DNA from: Bacteroidota bacterium
Lineage (GTDB): Bacteria > Bacteroidota > Bacteroidia > B-17B0 > Aurantibacillaceae
Reading direction: 5' to 3'
Length of the DNA stretch: 64,000 bases
Assembly: GCA_013697245.1 (NCBI GenBank)
Contig: JACCXH010000007.1
Location: 1 to 64,000, forward strand
The position numbers were made by a program, and so were the translations under genes. Numbering within the stretch: position 1 is the first letter of the stretch; each line of letters starts with the position of its first letter. The notes under the pieces were generated by a model, which saw only the letters and a program-made list of their open reading frames with translations, ran no database searches and had not been told where the DNA came from. Positions 55,182-63,815 of the stretch are shown here, in pieces.

Positions 55182-55342
55182 TTTGCTCTAGAGGAGCAAA
55201 ATACTTCTAGGAAACAATATATAAATTGCTGCTAGCGAACCAGAGGTACGCAATATTTTTTCAACCTCGATTTATTGTTTCGCGCCGCTGGTGCGAGGCG
55301 CTTGTTTATCATCTTCTTAAAAGGTTTGGCTCCTCCGGAGCC
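55182..55342. repeat. Cluster of three short hairpins upstream of the permease gene
   Basis: Three inverted repeats lie in the 247-bp spacer: TTTGCTC/GAGCAAA (55182-55188, 55194-55200, 5-nt loop), GCGCC/GGCGC (55282-55286, 55297-55301) and GGCTCC/GGAGCC (55328-55333, 55337-55342, 3-nt loop). The first and third share the GCTC...GAGC core. No coding frame is visible. They look like decayed copies of a dispersed repeat rather than terminators. Confidence 0.5.
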
Positions 55343-55398
55343 TATAATTCGGAGTCAATAATTAAAAAATTGAACGTCAGATTTAATTGCAAAATAAT

Positions 55399-58098
55399 TT
55401 AAGAAACAGCCGCTAAACGTTCTTTTCCAAAATCGAGGATCTTGTCAATGAATTCATATGGCTTGTAATTATTAATGGCCGCCTGGTGAAAGATGCAGGT
55501 AGCAGGCGTCATGCCCGGTAATGAATTAACTTCAATAAAAATTATTTCGGCACTACAGTCATCAAACACCCTTACAAAAGCATCAATTCTGCAATAACCG
55601 GTAACGCCCAAAGCTTTTGCAGCGCCACCTAAAGCAGCTTTTACCTGTTCGCTTACTTTTTGCCTGTCTTTAGGATCTTTAGCGTAACGCGCCGGTGTAA
55701 TATTTTGTCCTTGTCCTGCCAAAAATTTTTCTTCAAGGCTTAAGATCTCTCCATCGGCTAAAGCTTCAGAGGCTTCAAATACTTCGTATTCTATTTCGCC
55801 TTTTTTATTTAGCTTGGTTAACATGCCACCTGTCACTTCTAAAAAGTGTGTTGCATTTTTTTTGCTGATCAGTTCTTCAACCAAAACAACTTGTTTTTGC
55901 GGGAACTCTTCTTTTGGCTTAATGTGTAACGTTTCTGCTGCCTGCGCATCAAACTCTTCTGTTGTACGAAAAATCAATTTACAAAAGGCATCAAACTCTG
56001 CCGGCGTTTTTATTTTCTTCACAGCGCTACTACAACCATCATCCACCGGTTTGGCAATAAAAGGATACTTAATTCGATCTTGTAAAATTTCTGAGAATTT
56101 ATTTTTGTCCTTTGCCCAATCTTCCTTAGAAATTAAAATATGATCGGCAATCAGGAAACCGTTGTTCTTTAAAATTTCGTTGGTACGGTATTTATCAATG
56201 GTAATTGAAGAGCTTTCTTTGTTGGAACCATTATATGGCAAATTTATTTTATCCAGTTGCTCCTGTATAGCGCCATCTTCTCCCGGGCGACCATGCAAGG
56301 CAATAAATACTTCGTCGGCTTTTTGTTTTAAAGTTGCGTAAGTTAATTTTTCGGGTTCTGCAGTATGATTTGCCGAAGCATACTTATGTGTAATAGCCTC
56401 ACATTCCTGCATAATTTTTTTGATGACAGCATGCACTTTAAAATTTTCAACTTTTTCTTTTATATCATCAGCATTATCCTTCAATAATAAATTAATAGGT
56501 ACATGGTACATTTGATGTTCCTGAGCGTTACCCGTTAAAAAAACCGGGAAGGGTGCATATTTTTCGGATGACGCGAGTTTTTCGAAAACATTTCTTCCAC
56601 TTTCAACAGAGATGTGACGCTCTGATGAATAACCACCCAACACAACAGCTACACGCATTTTATTGCTCGCTGCACTTTTTTCTTTTTGAATTTGTTCGTC
56701 GAGTGTAGTTAAAAGGTTTCTGTATTTGACATTTCCTTTTGACTGAATTAAACGTTTTGAAAGTGAAGTACGAATAATGAAGGTTAAGAATTGCGACGGG
56801 TTCAATCCAATTTCTGCTGCCTGGTGAAAAAAGAAAGAAGACGGCATCATACCACTTGTAGTATTTGGATCGTTCAAAAAGATCTTTCCATCCTTACTTA
56901 AAAACCCATCAATACGCGCGTAAACATCAAAATGCAATTCGTAAAATAATTTTTCACAATCTTTTCTTATCGCTTCTATTTGCGCATCTGGGAGATCAAT
57001 AGGCGTTATCTTTCTTGATAGGCCCGGTAAATACTTACTGCGATAATCAAATAGTTCTTTTCCTTTTTTAATTTCAGTTGGCGGTAATGCAATTGCTTTT
57101 CCTTCTTCATCTTCCAATACAATACAACTAAATTCTTTTCCTTCAATAAAGCCTTCAACCAAAACAGTACTTTCTCCATCAATACTTTCTACAACAAAAC
57201 CATCCGTTTTTAAATTTGCATTTAAAAATTCTATTAGTTTATTTGGATCGTAAATTACAGGTGCATTTAATTCTTTAGGATAACTAATAACAACAGGCAT
57301 TCCCATGCCTTCACGAATATCGGCTAACACTTTTACATAGCTAAATTTTTCTTCATCGCTATAGCCTTGCCATTCTTTTGCATCTACCCAACGCGTGAAC
57401 AATGCTTTTTCTATGGCGCTCATAAATTCAAATTCACTATCCGAATTTAAAATACTTACACCAATACTCGATCCCTGATTAGCAGGTTTTACAACACATG
57501 GAAATCCAATTTTTTCTTTTACCGTTTTAAGCGCCCCTTTTGCTTTTCCGTCTATCCAATCCTGTCTGTTAATGGTAATGTATTGCGGACTATTAAATCC
57601 TTTGCTTACCATCATTTCTTTTTGCACCGCTTTATCAATACCAATAGCAGACGCTAAAATGCCCGAACCGCTATATGGAATTTGATAATATTCAAATAAG
57701 CCTTGTATGCGCCCGTCTTCGCCATAAGGGCCGTGAAGGCATAAAAAAGCAAAGTCAATTTTAGTTTTAAGATCTGTTGGAGATAATTTTTTGCCGATCT
57801 TTTGTATCAACGCGTTTTGTTGTTCGGTATTAAGATCGCCTAAATTCTCGGCGTATAATTGAAAACGCGAATTATTTGGTAAAAATTCTACCGGTGGATA
57901 AAAATCGCGAATGGTGCCTTTGTAAATGTACTCCCATTTAAGTTCAATAAAATTTCCGAAACTGTCAACAAAAACAGGCACGGCTTCAAATAAAAATTTA
58001 TTTAAGTTATCGTAAACGGTTCTTCCACCTGCAAAAGATATTTCGCGCTCTTTGCTTTGCCCGCCAAAAATGATACCAATTTTTATTTTGTTTGCCAT
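55399..58098 (-). CDS. Tandem double D-alanine--D-alanine ligase-like protein
   Basis: An 899-residue protein composed of two complete Ddl-type ATP-grasp units, residues 1-about 460 and 481-899. Unit 1 has FGGQSKEREIS (Glu17), CLHGPYGEDGRIQG, YSGSGILASAIGIDK, VKPANQGSSIGVS and NDPNTTSGMMPSS. Unit 2 has LGGYSSERHIS, LHGRPGEDGAIQE, YNGSNKESSSITIDK, KPVDDGCSSAV and EVNSLPGMTPATC. In unit 1 the metal-binding Glu of the usual ExN motif is Asp; in unit 2 the GSG-x-AS loop and the final Ser are altered. Ligation of D-Ala or a related dipeptide is the family reaction. Whether one or both units are active is open. Confidence 0.88.
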   Translation of the reverse strand: MANKIKIGIIFGGQSKEREISFAGGRTVYDNLNKFLFEAVPVFVDSFGNFIELKWEYIYKGTIRDFYPPVEFLPNNSRFQLYAENLGDLNTEQQNALIQKIGKKLSPTDLKTKIDFAFLCLHGPYGEDGRIQGLFEYYQIPYSGSGILASAIGIDKAVQKEMMVSKGFNSPQYITINRQDWIDGKAKGALKTVKEKIGFPCVVKPANQGSSIGVSILNSDSEFEFMSAIEKALFTRWVDAKEWQGYSDEEKFSYVKVLADIREGMGMPVVISYPKELNAPVIYDPNKLIEFLNANLKTDGFVVESIDGESTVLVEGFIEGKEFSCIVLEDEEGKAIALPPTEIKKGKELFDYRSKYLPGLSRKITPIDLPDAQIEAIRKDCEKLFYELHFDVYARIDGFLSKDGKIFLNDPNTTSGMMPSSFFFHQAAEIGLNPSQFLTFIIRTSLSKRLIQSKGNVKYRNLLTTLDEQIQKEKSAASNKMRVAVVLGGYSSERHISVESGRNVFEKLASSEKYAPFPVFLTGNAQEHQMYHVPINLLLKDNADDIKEKVENFKVHAVIKKIMQECEAITHKYASANHTAEPEKLTYATLKQKADEVFIALHGRPGEDGAIQEQLDKINLPYNGSNKESSSITIDKYRTNEILKNNGFLIADHILISKEDWAKDKNKFSEILQDRIKYPFIAKPVDDGCSSAVKKIKTPAEFDAFCKLIFRTTEEFDAQAAETLHIKPKEEFPQKQVVLVEELISKKNATHFLEVTGGMLTKLNKKGEIEYEVFEASEALADGEILSLEEKFLAGQGQNITPARYAKDPKDRQKVSEQVKAALGGAAKALGVTGYCRIDAFVRVFDDCSAEIIFIEVNSLPGMTPATCIFHQAAINNYKPYEFIDKILDFGKERLAAVS

Positions 58099-58173
58099 AA
58101 TAAATTACCTACAAAGGTCAATATTATTCAAAAGTATAAGAAAGCTTCAGGTTTCAAACAGCTGAATTTGGAT

Positions 58174-58290
58174 TTAATTAACATTCGTATGTAAATACAG
58201 CTTCTTCGCAGAATACCACTCATCCCTTCTTAAAACATCTACTTTAATCGACGGGTCGGTTTCCCACTAAAAATAGTCGGTAAAGCCTCG
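58174..58290 (-). pseudogene. Possible short remnant of a decayed gene
   Basis: On the minus strand a frame ending at TAA 58174-58176 encodes WETDPSIKVDVLRRDEW and YSAKKLYLHTNVN, with normal protein-like composition. Going upstream it is broken by TAG at 58267-58269 and TAA at 58291-58293. There is no start codon. It might be the tail of a lost gene between the Ddl-like and phosphoesterase genes. Evidence is compositional only; a chance reading frame cannot be excluded. Confidence 0.3.
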
Positions 58291-58367
58291 TTATTCATCG
58301 GTCAGTTAAGAACTGTTTTTTGCTCTGCCTTTCAAATAAATAAAAAACTTTTATGAAGCATTATGCT

Positions 58368-58375
58368 TAATTTTA
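58368..58375 (+). promoter_or_regulatory. Candidate -7 box for the metallophosphoesterase gene
   Basis: TAATTTTA matches TAnnTTTG at seven of eight positions and ends 5 nt before the ATG at 58381. The ATG at 58363 lies upstream of the box, which favours 58381 as the start. Confidence 0.3.
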
Positions 58376-58380
58376 CCGTC

Positions 58381-59625
58381 ATGTTTGTACGTATCTTAAT
58401 TTTTTCGACCCTTATCATTCTTATTGAATTGTATTTTTTACAAGCAGTAAAAACCTTTACGCAGGATTTTTCTCAAGGCAAAAGAAGCGCTATACTTTAT
58501 ATCACTTATACGATTGCTTGCATTAGTATTTTAATGGCAATAGTTGCAATTGTTTATCCGCCGCCAAATTGGAATAGCTTTTTGCGTTTCCTGTCTTCAA
58601 TTCTTATCATAATTGTTTTATGTAAGTTAATTGGGTGCAGCTTTTTATTAATAGATGATATTATTCGCTTGTTCAGGTGGATCTTTTCTTTTTTAAAGAG
58701 TAAGCCGGAAGTTATTGCTGAAACAACAACCGGCATTAGTCGTTTAAAATTTTTAAGCCAGGTCGCCATCACATTTACTGTGGTTCCGGCTGTAGGCTTT
58801 ATATATGGTATGGTGCGGGGGGCTTATAAATACAGGGTTCATAATGTAAAGATCCCATCTTCAAAGATCCCAAAAGAATTTAACGGCTTTAAGATCGTGC
58901 AGCTTTCAGATATTCATACCGGCTCTTTCTTAAACGAAGATGGATTAAAAAAAGCGTTTGAAATTGTTGCGGCACAAAAGCCGGACCTCATTTTATTTAC
59001 TGGCGATCTTGTAAATAATGAAGCTAAAGAAGTAGAGGGATATGAGCATTTATTTTCAAGCTTAAAGGCCCCGCATGGCGTATTTTCTGTTTTAGGAAAT
59101 CACGATTATGGCGATTATGTGCAATGGAACGGTCCTGAAGAAAAACGCGAGAACCTGCAAAAACTAAAGGCAAAACAAAAAGATTTTGGCTGGCGAATTT
59201 TAATGAACGAACATGTACCTATTGAAAAAGATGGCGCACAAATTGGCTTGATCGGTATTGAGAATTGGGGCGGTAATATGCGCTTTCCACGTTATGGCAA
59301 AATGAAAGAGGCTTATGAAGGCGCTGACAAATACCCTTTTAAAATATTAATGAGTCACGATCCTAGTCATTGGGACATGCAGGTAGTGTTAGAATACCCC
59401 GAAGTTGACCTTACTTTAAGCGGCCATACTCACGGTATGCAATTAGGCATTGAAATTCCGGGATTTAAATGGAGCCCGATAAAATATTTATATAAGAACT
59501 GGGCCGGCCTTTACAAACAAGATAAACAAATGCTGTATGTTAACCGTGGCCTTGGCTTTTTGGGTTATCCTGGTAGGCTGGGCATTTGGCCAGAGATAAC
59601 GGTAATTGAACTGCAATCGGTTTAG
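58381..59625 (+). CDS. Membrane-anchored metallophosphoesterase (YkuE-like)
   Basis: About 414 residues: four N-terminal membrane segments in residues 1-150, then a calcineurin-like phosphoesterase domain with the full metal motif set. These are VQLSDIHTGS (DxH), LFTGDLVNNEA (GD), LGNHDYGD (GNHD), MSHDPSHWD and LSGHTHGMQ (GHxH). The fold catalyses phosphomonoester or diester cleavage; YkuE-type relatives face the outside of the membrane and may act on lipids such as UDP-sugar lipids, but the substrate is unknown. Its stop overlaps the stop of the convergent T9SS gene by 4 nt. Confidence 0.93.
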   Translation: MFVRILIFSTLIILIELYFLQAVKTFTQDFSQGKRSAILYITYTIACISILMAIVAIVYPPPNWNSFLRFLSSILIIIVLCKLIGCSFLLIDDIIRLFRWIFSFLKSKPEVIAETTTGISRLKFLSQVAITFTVVPAVGFIYGMVRGAYKYRVHNVKIPSSKIPKEFNGFKIVQLSDIHTGSFLNEDGLKKAFEIVAAQKPDLILFTGDLVNNEAKEVEGYEHLFSSLKAPHGVFSVLGNHDYGDYVQWNGPEEKRENLQKLKAKQKDFGWRILMNEHVPIEKDGAQIGLIGIENWGGNMRFPRYGKMKEAYEGADKYPFKILMSHDPSHWDMQVVLEYPEVDLTLSGHTHGMQLGIEIPGFKWSPIKYLYKNWAGLYKQDKQMLYVNRGLGFLGYPGRLGIWPEITVIELQSV

Positions 59626-61271
59626 TGCTTGATAATAAATTTTTTTACAATAGTTTCACCATTTGTTAGAAAGATTGAAAGAATATACATTCCTTCTTTA
59701 AATTCTTTTGTGTTTACAGTAAGGGAAGTATTTTGCCTTATCTCCGTTTCAAAAACTGAAATTCCAAAAACATTTGTAATTCTTACTTTCGAAGTAAAAA
59801 ACAAAAATCTGTTTTCGTATTCATTATTAATTAACATAACCGATTCGTTTGCCGGATTTGGAAATAGAATAAGTGAATTTTTAATTTCATTTTCTTCAAA
59901 GCCCAAATCAATTGGGTCATAGGGGCCAAACGGACCCGAACTACATATGTATTCTATATTGTTGCTTATAGGTACATAAATGTTTAAAATAATTGTGCTG
60001 CTTGCAAGGGAACCATTTAAAAAAGAATAATTATTAAAAGTAAAGTTTTGCGATGTATTAGCATTAATATACGATATAGGAGTGAATCCGCAAAACCCAT
60101 TTGATAAGGTGTCAGTTATTCCATAACACCCATTCATCCCCGGTGTAATAGTATCAGTGTAACCTATACCATGAAAAAGAATATTGCCATCATTGAGTAA
60201 GAAAAATTTACTCGGCAAATGGTTCACTGAATCACTTGTAAAGAGTATATTCTTTCTTACGTTACCAATCGAATCAATAAAAGTTAGGCCCATTCGTTTT
60301 AGATCCGCCGAAGTATTTCCATATGATTCGGGTTCATTTAGTAATACCAAACTATTGTTATTAAATGCGGTGATATCAAAAAACTCTGAATAAGAATTTG
60401 CTGTTATTAAATTTTTATACCATAAAATATTCAAAGAGTTATCTAGACGTAAGAGATGACCGGTAAATAGATTTGAAACCCCTTGACCAACACCGCAAAT
60501 AAAATATCCATTATTAAAGAAGCTAATAGAACTATAAAATATTTTAGCAAGGGAGTTAGGATTAGTCATATTTAGATTTTTTTTATTATTTCCCAATGAG
60601 TCAAGAAGAATGGCAAAAGCTTTTCCATCAAATCCATAAAAAAGCAAATCTTTATTCATTCCTTCAGTTATTTTCCCAAAATATAATTGATTATTAAAAT
60701 TTGATGCTTGTCTTTTGCACCATTTAACATTGCCATTCACATCCAATAAACAAAGCTTCATTTTTTTGCTACTATCTGTTGCAAAAATAGCGATGTCTCC
60801 ATCTTTGAGAGGTCGGATTGATAATATTTCTTGCTTTGGATAAAATCGCGCCCATCTTACAATTCCATTAGAATCAGATTTAAATAAAAATCCATCAGGA
60901 ATCAATGCTGTGAGGGTTGAAGAAGATCCGCAAATTAAAACGTCATTATTCTTATCTGTTTTAATATCGTTAAAACTTAAACTTCCGGAATGAAAATGGT
61001 ATTTTTTAAACCATTTGGTTAAGCCACTAATTTCACTTTTTAATAAATAGCTGTCATTTGCAAGGGTATCAGAGCTTGCAGTATTTCTATTCGAGGCCCC
61101 ACCAAAAAGAAATGAATTCCGGCTCAACGTGTCTAAACAAGAAGAAGTTCCATAAATTGTATCAGTTGTTCTTGAATAATGCCCTTTAAAAAATAAACTG
61201 GATTGAGCGTCACCAATATAAGGCAGCAAAATTAAATTTAGTAAAAGAAAAATATAATATATAAACTTCAT
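59622..61271 (-). CDS. T9SS type A cargo, PQQ/delta-60-like repeat protein
   Basis: About 549 residues, signal peptide KFIYYIFLLLNLILLPYIGDAQ; ATG 61271 is preferred over 61289 because it gives a compact signal. The body has repeated strands of the type GNVKWCKRQ, GIVRWARFYP and SLNILWYKNL with GDILxxG-like turns, as in secreted beta-propeller-like proteins whose repeats describe events in sequence. The C-terminus is a type A sorting domain: LILFPNPANESVML, VRITNVFGISVFETE, FKEGMYILSIF and VKKFIIKH. Surface or secreted location expected; function unknown. Confidence 0.85.
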   Translation of the reverse strand: MKFIYYIFLLLNLILLPYIGDAQSSLFFKGHYSRTTDTIYGTSSCLDTLSRNSFLFGGASNRNTASSDTLANDSYLLKSEISGLTKWFKKYHFHSGSLSFNDIKTDKNNDVLICGSSSTLTALIPDGFLFKSDSNGIVRWARFYPKQEILSIRPLKDGDIAIFATDSSKKMKLCLLDVNGNVKWCKRQASNFNNQLYFGKITEGMNKDLLFYGFDGKAFAILLDSLGNNKKNLNMTNPNSLAKIFYSSISFFNNGYFICGVGQGVSNLFTGHLLRLDNSLNILWYKNLITANSYSEFFDITAFNNNSLVLLNEPESYGNTSADLKRMGLTFIDSIGNVRKNILFTSDSVNHLPSKFFLLNDGNILFHGIGYTDTITPGMNGCYGITDTLSNGFCGFTPISYINANTSQNFTFNNYSFLNGSLASSTIILNIYVPISNNIEYICSSGPFGPYDPIDLGFEENEIKNSLILFPNPANESVMLINNEYENRFLFFTSKVRITNVFGISVFETEIRQNTSLTVNTKEFKEGMYILSIFLTNGETIVKKFIIKH

Positions 61272-61306
61272 TATATTATAAATATACATATTTCATTTCT
61301 ATTTTC

Positions 61307-61314
61307 TAAATTTG
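61307..61314 (+). promoter_or_regulatory. Bacteroidota -7 box for the YdeI-like gene
   Basis: TAAATTTG, an exact TAnnTTTG match. The upstream TTG start candidate (61312) is inside this box, so translation must begin further on; the GTG at 61318 starts 3 nt past the box, near the expected transcription start. Confidence 0.5.
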
Positions 61315-61317
61315 AAC

Positions 61318-61824
61318 GTGCTTTCTTTTAAATCCATCATTCAAAAATTTTCGAGCAAAGGCGAAAAAACCGGCTGGACCTATGTTGATCTTCCGCAGGA
61401 TATTTTATTGAAATTAAAACGTAAGGATAAAAAAGAATTCAGGATCAAAGGCATTATTGACGATGTGAAATTTGATCGCATGGCCACCTACCCTATTGGT
61501 GAAGGCAATTATATTATTGCCATTAATGCCGAGCTCCGAAAAAAAATAGGAAAAAAAGAAGGTGCAATGGTATCGTTAAAAATAGAATTGGATACAAGTG
61601 CTGCATTACAATCGCAGGAATTAATTGATTGTTTGGATGAAGATAAGATCGCCAAAAAACAATTTGATTCAATGCTACTGTCACACCGCAATTATTTTCA
61701 CCGTTACATATACACCGCTAAAGGCGCCGATACCAAAGCCGGACGAATAGTAAACGTGATTAACGCCATGTATAAAAAACAAGATTTTGGTGAAATGATA
61801 AGAAGCCTGAAAAAAGATAAATAA
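61318..61824 (+). CDS. DUF1905/YdeI-like protein
   Basis: A 168-residue cytoplasmic protein with two parts. The first is a DUF1905 beta-barrel (about residues 14-85: TGWTYVDLPQDILLKL, IDDVKFDRMATYPIG, YIIAINAELRKKIGKKEGA). The second is a short C-terminal YdeI/OmpD-associated-like helical tail (LIDCLDEDKIAKKQFDSM, HRNYFHRYI, GRIVNVINAMY). Family members are linked to resistance against cationic peptides or bacteriocins, with unknown mechanism. I use the GTG at 61318 as start because the TTG at 61312 lies in the promoter. Confidence 0.85.
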   Translation: MLSFKSIIQKFSSKGEKTGWTYVDLPQDILLKLKRKDKKEFRIKGIIDDVKFDRMATYPIGEGNYIIAINAELRKKIGKKEGAMVSLKIELDTSAALQSQELIDCLDEDKIAKKQFDSMLLSHRNYFHRYIYTAKGADTKAGRIVNVINAMYKKQDFGEMIRSLKKDK

Positions 61825-61842
61825 TGACTTTAGCAAATTAAT

Positions 61843-62349
61843 TTATTTTTTATTTACATCTAATGTAAATTTCCATTCTTTTGCAAATTTCATTTGCGCT
61901 GCCTGAATTTTATTGTAGGCAAGATCATAGTCAGCATCAAATTTTGTAGCTATCTCCGTTATCTTGTCCAGGTCTTGTTGTGTGATCTGCAGGCTGTCTT
62001 TCGACATGAGCTCAACCATTTTTGTTCCTTCTACAGTTGCAATTGAATACAGGGTTGTAAAATAATCAGTAGCAACATCTATAAATTCCTTTTTATCACC
62101 AAAAGGGCCAATTTTTTTACAATCATCCAAACTCTTGGTTGCTTTATCTGCAAATAATTTGTGGCTTAACTTTAATGAGTCAATATTATGACCATCTATT
62201 TGGTTTAAAAATAAATTGTGCTCAATAGTTAGTCCGTCAATAATGGCTGTAATATTATCGTTATAAGTAATGGCTTCGTTTTGCGTTGGCCCGCAAGATG
62301 TTATTATAGCAAACAAAATAGCGCTTGCTAAGAGTGTTATTTTTTTCAT
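61843..62349 (-). CDS. Lipoprotein of unknown function
   Basis: A 168-residue protein with a lipoprotein signal (KKITLLASAILFAIITSC, lipidated Cys at 19; ATG at 62349) followed by a mainly helical, acidic body containing five conserved-looking helices and no cysteines. It resembles the small helical LIC11966-like surface proteins in Bacteroidota, but I recognise no definite motif. It lies downstream of ahcY, separated by a terminator. Confidence 0.8.
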   Translation of the reverse strand: MKKITLLASAILFAIITSCGPTQNEAITYNDNITAIIDGLTIEHNLFLNQIDGHNIDSLKLSHKLFADKATKSLDDCKKIGPFGDKKEFIDVATDYFTTLYSIATVEGTKMVELMSKDSLQITQQDLDKITEIATKFDADYDLAYNKIQAAQMKFAKEWKFTLDVNKK

Positions 62350-62363
62350 GTTGTCTTTATTAC

Positions 62364-62397
62364 TAAAAAAATGATCCGCACTAAGGCGGATCATTTT
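62364..62397 (-). terminator. Rho-independent terminator of ahcY
   Basis: Perfect 12-bp stem (62368-62379 with 62386-62397, 6-nt loop) followed by T residues on the minus strand. It lies 23 bp past the ahcY stop and before the lipoprotein start. Confidence 0.9.
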
Positions 62398-62419
62398 AAA
62401 TTATTTATTTTTTTTAATT

Positions 62420-63736
62420 TTAGTATCTGTAAGCGTCAGATTTAAATGGACCTTCCACTTTCACACCAATATAATCGGCTTGGTCTGTGCTTAAAGTATC
62501 TAACTCAACACCAATTTTACCTAAGTGTAAACGAGCAACCTTTTCATCTAAAATTTTTGGTAACACGTACACTTTCTTTTCGTAAGCAGCAGTGTTTGTC
62601 CATAATTCCAATTGCGCTAAAGTTTGGTTTGTAAATGAATTACTCATTACAAAACTTGGATGACCTGTAGCACAACCTAAGTTAACTAAACGGCCTTCGG
62701 CTAAAACAATAATGTCTTTTCCTTTAATGGTATATTTATCAACCTGTGGTTTAATGGTATCTTTAGTAGAACCATAAGTTTTATTTAACCAGGCCATATC
62801 AATCTCAGTATCAAAGTGACCAATGTTACAAACAATAGCACCATGTTTCATAGATTCGAAATGACGGCCAACAACGATGTCTTTATTACCAGTTGTGGTA
62901 ACAATGATATCTGCATTTTTAACTGCAGTATCCATTTTTTGAACAGCGTAACCATCCATTGCAGCTTGTAAAGCACAAATAGGATCGATCTCTGTTACAA
63001 TTACACGAACACCTTGAGAAGATAAAGATAAAGCAGAACCTTTTCCAACATCACCATAACCTGCAACCACGGCAACTTTACCAGCCATCATGACATCAGT
63101 AGCTCTGCGAATAGCGTCTACCAATGATTCGCGACAACCGTATTTATTATCAAATTTAGATTTGGTAACCGAATCGTTAACGTTAATAGCCGGTAACAAT
63201 AAAGTACCTTTTGCCATACGTTCATATAAACGGTGCACACCTGTTGTTGTTTCTTCAGATAAACCTTTAATGCCGGCAGCTAATTCAGGATATTGATCAA
63301 ATACCATATTGGTAAGATCGCCACCATCATCTAAGATCATATTTAAAGGCTTGCGGTCTTCGCCAAACCATAAAGTTTGTTCAATACACCAGTCAAACTC
63401 CTCTGCTGTCATGCCTTTCCAGGCATATACTTGAATTCCTGCCGCTGCAATTGCTGCCGCTGCATGATCTTGTGTTGAGAAGATGTTACAAGAGCTCCAG
63501 GTAACCTCAGCACCCAAAGCCGTTAACGTTTCAATTAGAACTGCTGTTTGAATGGTCATGTGTAAACAACCTGCAATGCGGGCGCCCTTTAATGGTTGCG
63601 AAGCACCGTATTCTTTACGAAGTGACATTAAGCCCGGCATTTCTTCTTCGGCTAATTTAATTTCTTTACGACCCCACTCGGCTAAAGACATATCTTTAAC
63701 TTTGCTTTTTACGAACTTTGTTGCTGTAACTGGCAT
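62420..63736 (-). CDS. ahcY: Adenosylhomocysteinase
   Basis: A 438-residue NAD-dependent enzyme that hydrolyses S-adenosylhomocysteine to adenosine and homocysteine, recycling the product of SAM-dependent methylation. Visible are [35 protein letters not shown] (with the Lys/Asp active-site residues), the NAD motif [13 protein letters not shown] (about residues 215-227), [11 protein letters not shown] and the C-terminal [20 protein letters not shown], ending KSDAYRY. Normal length. Its own promoter (box at 63775-63782) and terminator make it a single-gene unit. It would serve the trmB and rlmD methyltransferases, among others. Confidence 0.98.
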   Translation of the reverse strand: MPVTATKFVKSKVKDMSLAEWGRKEIKLAEEEMPGLMSLRKEYGASQPLKGARIAGCLHMTIQTAVLIETLTALGAEVTWSSCNIFSTQDHAAAAIAAAGIQVYAWKGMTAEEFDWCIEQTLWFGEDRKPLNMILDDGGDLTNMVFDQYPELAAGIKGLSEETTTGVHRLYERMAKGTLLLPAINVNDSVTKSKFDNKYGCRESLVDAIRRATDVMMAGKVAVVAGYGDVGKGSALSLSSQGVRVIVTEIDPICALQAAMDGYAVQKMDTAVKNADIIVTTTGNKDIVVGRHFESMKHGAIVCNIGHFDTEIDMAWLNKTYGSTKDTIKPQVDKYTIKGKDIIVLAEGRLVNLGCATGHPSFVMSNSFTNQTLAQLELWTNTAAYEKKVYVLPKILDEKVARLHLGKIGVELDTLSTDQADYIGVKVEGPFKSDAYRY

Positions 63737-63774
63737 ATTATTTGTGTTTTTAATTATTAATTTTTTATGGAATA

Positions 63775-63782
63775 CAAAGATA
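63775..63782 (-). promoter_or_regulatory. Promoter box for ahcY
   Basis: Minus-strand TATCTTTG, an exact TAnnTTTG match, 38 nt before the ahcY ATG. A GTTG that is close to the TTTG -33 consensus lies about 20 nt further upstream. This is the best complete promoter candidate in the window. Confidence 0.5.
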
Positions 63783-63815
63783 AGTCATAAGTTTGTAATT
63801 CTCAACTAATTATTT

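Noticed and set aside
55399-58098. Assembly duplication of a single ddl gene
   Set aside because: The two halves share only motifs, with strongly different sequence between them, so the duplication is ancient and not an artefact.
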